Positions 32,481 through 35,727 of a DNA stretch of 35,727 nt are shown here, piece after piece. A program made the translations under genes and the position numbers. Positions within the stretch are counted from its first letter, which is position 1; each line of letters begins with the position of its first letter. The notes under the pieces were generated by a model. It did no database searches, was not told the DNA's origin, and saw only the letters and a program-made list of their open reading frames with translations. Source of the DNA: Alistipes sp. (GTDB lineage: Bacteria; Bacteroidota; Bacteroidia; Bacteroidales; Rikenellaceae); assembly GCA_017935185.1 (NCBI GenBank), contig JAGBIC010000038.1, forward strand, positions 1 to 35,727, in the 5' to 3' direction.

Positions 32481-33278
32481 ATGAAATGGTTATCAAGACT
32501 CTTCATGAAGCGTCATAACTGGAGTATTCCCTATTTTATATTCCTGCTCATATTTGTGGTGCTGCCGCTGGTGCTGATCTTCATATATGCTTTTCAGGAT
32601 GCCGAGGGCAATTTCACCTTGCGCAATTTCACCAAGTTTATCACCCATGCCGAGGCGGCCAACACCTTTGTATATTCAATAGGCGTGGCAATCATCACCA
32701 CGATACTATGCATCCTGCTGGGTTATCCTGCGGCATACATCCTGAGCAATAACGAGTTATGCCGTTCAAAGGTGATGGTTGTACTCTTCATCCTGCCCAT
32801 GTGGATCAACATTCTCGTCCGCACGCTGGCCACGGTGGCGCTCTTCGACTTTATGCGTCTGCCGCTGGGCGAGGGAGCTCTGATTTTCGGTATGGTATAC
32901 AACTTCCTGCCGTTTATGATTTATCCCATCTACAACACCATGCAGAAGATGGACCACAGCTACATCGAGGCGGCACAGGATTTGGGTGCCAGCCCCATGA
33001 AGGTCTTTACGAAGGTCATGCTGCCGCTATCTATGCCGGGTGTGATGAGTGGAATCATGATGGTATTCATGCCGACAATATCGACATTCGCCATTGCCGA
33101 GCTGCTGACGATGAACAACATCAAACTCTTTGGTACTACCATACAAGAGAACATAAACAACGGAATGTGGAACTATGGCGCAGCCTTGTCGCTCATCATG
33201 TTGGTGATAATTTTTGCCACCGACCTGTTCAGCGACAGCGACGAGGAGCGTGCATCTAACGAGGGAGGAATAATCTGA
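32481..33278 (+). CDS. potB: Spermidine/putrescine ABC transporter permease
   Basis: A 265-residue membrane protein with six helices and the EAA loop that contacts the ATPase (IEAAQDLGASPMKVF). I start at 32481, 20 nt after the potA stop. The open frame continues upstream to 32394, but that would overlap potA and add a charged, non-membrane leader. Its stop overlaps the potC start by one base (TGATG), so translation is coupled. It forms the channel with PotC. Confidence 0.94.
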   Translation: MKWLSRLFMKRHNWSIPYFIFLLIFVVLPLVLIFIYAFQDAEGNFTLRNFTKFITHAEAANTFVYSIGVAIITTILCILLGYPAAYILSNNELCRSKVMVVLFILPMWINILVRTLATVALFDFMRLPLGEGALIFGMVYNFLPFMIYPIYNTMQKMDHSYIEAAQDLGASPMKVFTKVMLPLSMPGVMSGIMMVFMPTISTFAIAELLTMNNIKLFGTTIQENINNGMWNYGAALSLIMLVIIFATDLFSDSDEERASNEGGII

Positions 33279-34081
33279 TGAAACGTTTTTTTGCACAGGC
33301 ATATCTATGGCTTCTGCTGGCGATGTTGTATGCGCCAATACTCATCATAGCCATATTCTCGTTCACCGAAGCGAAGGTGTTGGGCAACTGGACAGGTTTC
33401 TCGACCAAGCTCTACACGTCGCTCTTCTCGGGCGGAGTGCATCACTCGCTGCTCAGTGCCATCGAGAACACCTTTATTATAGCCATCATCGCCGCTACGC
33501 TCTCAACAATATTGGGTAGTGTGGCTGCCATAGGCATATACAATCTGCGTGCCCACAAGAAGATGGTGATGAACACGCTGAACAACATCCCGATGCTCAA
33601 CCCCGACATCATCACAGGTATATCGCTCTTCCTGCTCTTCGTCAGTCTGGGTATCACGCAGGGCTACACCACGGTAATTCTGGCGCATGTGACATTCTGC
33701 ACGCCATATGTTGTGTTGTGTGTTATTACCCGCCTGCAACAGATGAATCCCAACATCTATGAGGCTGCGCTGGATTTGGGTGCAACACCGTATCAGGCGC
33801 TGCGCAAGGTTATCATCCCCGAGATCAAGCCGGGCATGATTAGTGGATTTATCCTCGCTTTTACGCTCTCGATCGACGACTTTGCCGTTACGATTTTCAC
33901 CATCGGCACAGGCGGCCTTGAGACCCTCTCGACCTACATCTACGCCGATGCACGCAAGGGCGGACTCACACCCGAGCTGCGCCCGCTGTCAACGATAATT
34001 TTTGTTACAGTGCTTGTGCTGCTCATCATCATCAATGTGCGCTCGGCACGTGCCAAGAAGAGAAAGGAGGCAACGCTATGA
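33278..34081 (+). CDS. potC: Spermidine/putrescine ABC transporter permease
   Basis: A 267-residue partner permease with six helices and the EAA loop YEAALDLGATPYQALRKV. A purine-rich GAGGGAGGAA near 33261 inside potB can serve as ribosome binding site, uncommon in this phylum. Its end overlaps potD by 4 bp (ATGA). Length and order match standard potABCD. Confidence 0.94.
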   Translation: MKRFFAQAYLWLLLAMLYAPILIIAIFSFTEAKVLGNWTGFSTKLYTSLFSGGVHHSLLSAIENTFIIAIIAATLSTILGSVAAIGIYNLRAHKKMVMNTLNNIPMLNPDIITGISLFLLFVSLGITQGYTTVILAHVTFCTPYVVLCVITRLQQMNPNIYEAALDLGATPYQALRKVIIPEIKPGMISGFILAFTLSIDDFAVTIFTIGTGGLETLSTYIYADARKGGLTPELRPLSTIIFVTVLVLLIIINVRSARAKKRKEATL

Positions 34082-35397
34082 AACAGTTTATAAATATCTT
34101 TTTTGCCCTGCTCACCGCCATCGCCTGCATGGGCTGCGGAACAAGTGACGCGCGCCAATCAATCCTGAAGGTCTATAATTGGGCCGACTATATCGACGAG
34201 GCGCTGCTGTCGGAGTTTGAGGAGTGGTACGAGGAGCAGACTGGCGAGAAGGTTGAAGTTGTATACCAACTATTTGATATTAACGAGATTATGCTCGCCA
34301 AAATCGAGCGCGGCAAGGAGGATTTCGATGTGGCTTGCCCCTCGGAGTATATCATCGAGCGCATGCTCAAGAACGATTTGCTGCTGCCCATAAACAAGGA
34401 TTTCGGTTCTACACCCAACTACCTCGACAACGTGTCGCCCTACATCCAAAAGGTCTTCTCCGACATCGACGGCAACGGCAAAGACCCCCACGACTATGCT
34501 GTGGGATACATGTGGGGTACAACAGGATTTCTCTACAACACAAAATATGTCGCACCCGAGGAGGTGAGTTCGTGGAGCGCTTTGTGGAATCCCAAATTCG
34601 AGAAGAAGCTCTTTGTGAAGGACGCTTTCCGTGACGTTTACAGCCCGCTGCTGATATATGCCAAGCAGGAGGAGATCAAGCGTGGTGAGGTAACCATACA
34701 GGAGTTGATGCACGACTCGTCGGATGAGTCGATAGCCATCGTCGAGGCTCTGCTGAAAAAGACCAAGCAGAATGTGGCCGGCTGGGAGGCCGACTTCGGC
34801 AAGGAGATGATGACCAAAGAGAAGGCGTTGCTTAACCTCACATGGAGTGGTGACGCTGTGTGGGCCATCGAGGAGGCTGCCGATGTGGATGTCGAGCTCG
34901 ACTATCTCGTTCCCGACGAGGGTAGCATCGTGTGGTTTGACGGCTGGGTAATCCCCAAATATGCCAAGAACACCAAGGCGGCTGCCTATTTCATCAACTT
35001 TATGTGCAAGTCCGAGAATGCCATCCGCAACATGGAAGAGATTGGCTATGTGAGCGTTATCGGCACACCCGAGGTTATGGAGTATATGTCGGAGTCGGCT
35101 GTTGAGGCGGGTTTTGAGGAGGCTCTCGACCTGAGTTACTTCTTCGGTGACGAGGCCGACAGCGTGGTTGTAAACCCCGTTTTATACCCCGACAAAAGCG
35201 TTATGGAGCGTTGTGCCATGATGCACGACAGCGGCCCGAGAACCGAGGCTCTGCTGGAGATGTGGTCACGAGTGAAGGGCGACAACCTGAACAATTGGAT
35301 GGTAATATTTATCCTCTGCGTCTTTGGTGTACTGCTTGCCGTAGGTATCATGCGCAAAATCAAGCAACGCCGCCAGCGCACAATCAAGTGGAGGTAA
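34078..35397 (+). CDS. potD: Spermidine/putrescine-binding lipoprotein with C-terminal membrane helix
   Basis: A 439-residue periplasmic binding protein that captures polyamine for PotABC. A lipoprotein signal ends at Cys20 (ACMGC). The mature domain starts LKVYNWADYIDEALL, the hallmark start of PotD/PotF, and includes DFDVACPSEYI, YMWGTTGFLYNT, NLTWSGDAVWAI and WFDGWVIPK, whose Trp and Asp residues form the polyamine pocket in relatives. Unusually, about 35 extra residues follow at the end: a hydrophobic helix (about 407-425, MVIFILCVFGVLLAVGIM) and a basic tail (KIKQRRQRTIKWR). E. coli PotD is soluble, about 348 residues, with no such helix. Membrane tethering at both ends is implied. Confidence 0.92.
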   Translation: MKQFINIFFALLTAIACMGCGTSDARQSILKVYNWADYIDEALLSEFEEWYEEQTGEKVEVVYQLFDINEIMLAKIERGKEDFDVACPSEYIIERMLKNDLLLPINKDFGSTPNYLDNVSPYIQKVFSDIDGNGKDPHDYAVGYMWGTTGFLYNTKYVAPEEVSSWSALWNPKFEKKLFVKDAFRDVYSPLLIYAKQEEIKRGEVTIQELMHDSSDESIAIVEALLKKTKQNVAGWEADFGKEMMTKEKALLNLTWSGDAVWAIEEAADVDVELDYLVPDEGSIVWFDGWVIPKYAKNTKAAAYFINFMCKSENAIRNMEEIGYVSVIGTPEVMEYMSESAVEAGFEEALDLSYFFGDEADSVVVNPVLYPDKSVMERCAMMHDSGPRTEALLEMWSRVKGDNLNNWMVIFILCVFGVLLAVGIMRKIKQRRQRTIKWR

Positions 35398-35420
35398 ACA
35401 GCCTCTCGCTAACATAAAAG

Positions 35421-35455
35421 CTCCCGAAGGCCGATTGGTTTTCGGGAGTTTTTTT
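35421..35455 (+). terminator. Terminator of the porin-potABCD operon
   Basis: An 8-bp stem (CTCCCGAA at 35421-35428, TTCGGGAG at 35441-35448) is followed by seven T, 24 nt after the potD stop. Confidence 0.9.
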
Positions 35456-35480
35456 GCAACCTTCTTCCTCAAGAAAATCC

Positions 35481-35614
35481 GTTAGAGATGCCAATCCTCA
35501 AGAGAAATTCAAGATTCAAAATTCAAAATTCAAAATTGATTTTTCAGCACGTCATTCCACATTTTTGAGCATAGCGAGAAAATGATTGGAATCTCTAATG
35601 TATCGCAGGCGAGG
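35481..35614. repeat. Intergenic repeat, array B
   Basis: The array is non-coding. GTTAGAGATGCCAATCCTC (35481-35499) matches 21518-21536. ATTCAAA heptamers (35507-35535) and a core at 35538-35614 match array A at 21327-21437, but without the 34-bp block at 21386-21419. A potential stem pairs ATTCCA/ATTTT with AAAAT/TGGAAT. Confidence 0.85.
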
Positions 35615-35727
35615 AAAACCAATCGCATTGATGAATTTTCGGAAAAAGGGCAGACGGATAAATTTCCGTTAAAAAACGGAGACCTTTTCACGTAGTAAAA
35701 GTGCGTATGCATCCGTTTTAGGAAATT
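35615..35727. other. Window edge, non-coding
   Basis: I see no supported gene. Two small hairpins are present: TCCGTT AAAA AACGGA (35665-35680) and CTTTT/AAAAG around 35684-35701. They may belong to the control region of a gene beyond the window. Confidence 0.4.

Noticed and set aside
35530-35712. 60-codon minus-strand frame at the window end
   Set aside because: It lies inside the dispersed repeat and has no coding signature.

Overview
The window reads as a chromosomal stretch of a gut-type Bacteroidales, most like Rikenellaceae/Alistipes. The case rests on a Na+-NQR subunit, a SusC/SusD outer-membrane pair with surface lipoproteins, Bacteroidetes-type promoters (TTTG about 20 nt before TAnnTTTG), weak Shine-Dalgarno signals, and a biotin-dependent PycB/OadA-type carboxytransferase. 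The genus is an inference. No phage, CRISPR, transposase or rRNA was seen.

Layout. 1-1.3 kb: nqrF, last gene of an nqr operon, with a terminator. 1.3-1.95 kb: tRNA-Met and tRNA-Pro on the minus strand; the tRNA-Pro 3' end and its terminator are duplicated 218 bp away. 2.0-4.4 kb: a K+-channel-like protein and a CocE-type hydrolase whose catalytic Ser and His are both replaced. 4.5-6.4 kb (minus): pyruvate carboxylase subunit B/oxaloacetate decarboxylase alpha. 6.6-12.5 kb: a tight cluster of sodium:solute symporter, 1001-aa amidase-fold secreted protein, BASS-type transporter and YbaK deacylase. 12.66 kb: tRNA-Lys, then about 1 kb of AT-rich non-coding DNA with a promoter, a palindrome and a C9 tract. 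13.7-21.2 kb: susC, susD and two surface lipoproteins, with no glycoside hydrolase or regulator. 21.2-21.7 kb: a mosaic of intergenic repeats. 21.7-23.1 kb: a serine beta-lactamase-fold hydrolase. 23.3-29.5 kb (minus): a three-gene operon of a beta-propeller/MauG-like di-haem cytochrome, a chorismatase-like (FkbO/Hyg5/XanB2) protein, and a 1088-aa c-type cytochrome with a C-terminal FGE/SUMF1 domain lacking the FGE cysteine pair. 29.9-35.4 kb: an outer-membrane porin followed by potABCD for spermidine/putrescine uptake. 35.4-35.7 kb: a terminator and a second copy of the intergenic repeat.

The strongest candidate for an undescribed system is the 23.3-29.5 kb operon. It puts a cytoplasmic chorismate-processing fold next to two exported c-type haem proteins, which suggests a periplasmic redox or modification pathway using a chorismate-derived aromatic. 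The function is inferred only. Other notable points are the pseudoenzyme-like CocE hydrolase, a PotD with both a lipobox and a C-terminal membrane helix, a PotA with a duplicated C-terminal domain, a porin ahead of the polyamine transporter, and the modular repeats.
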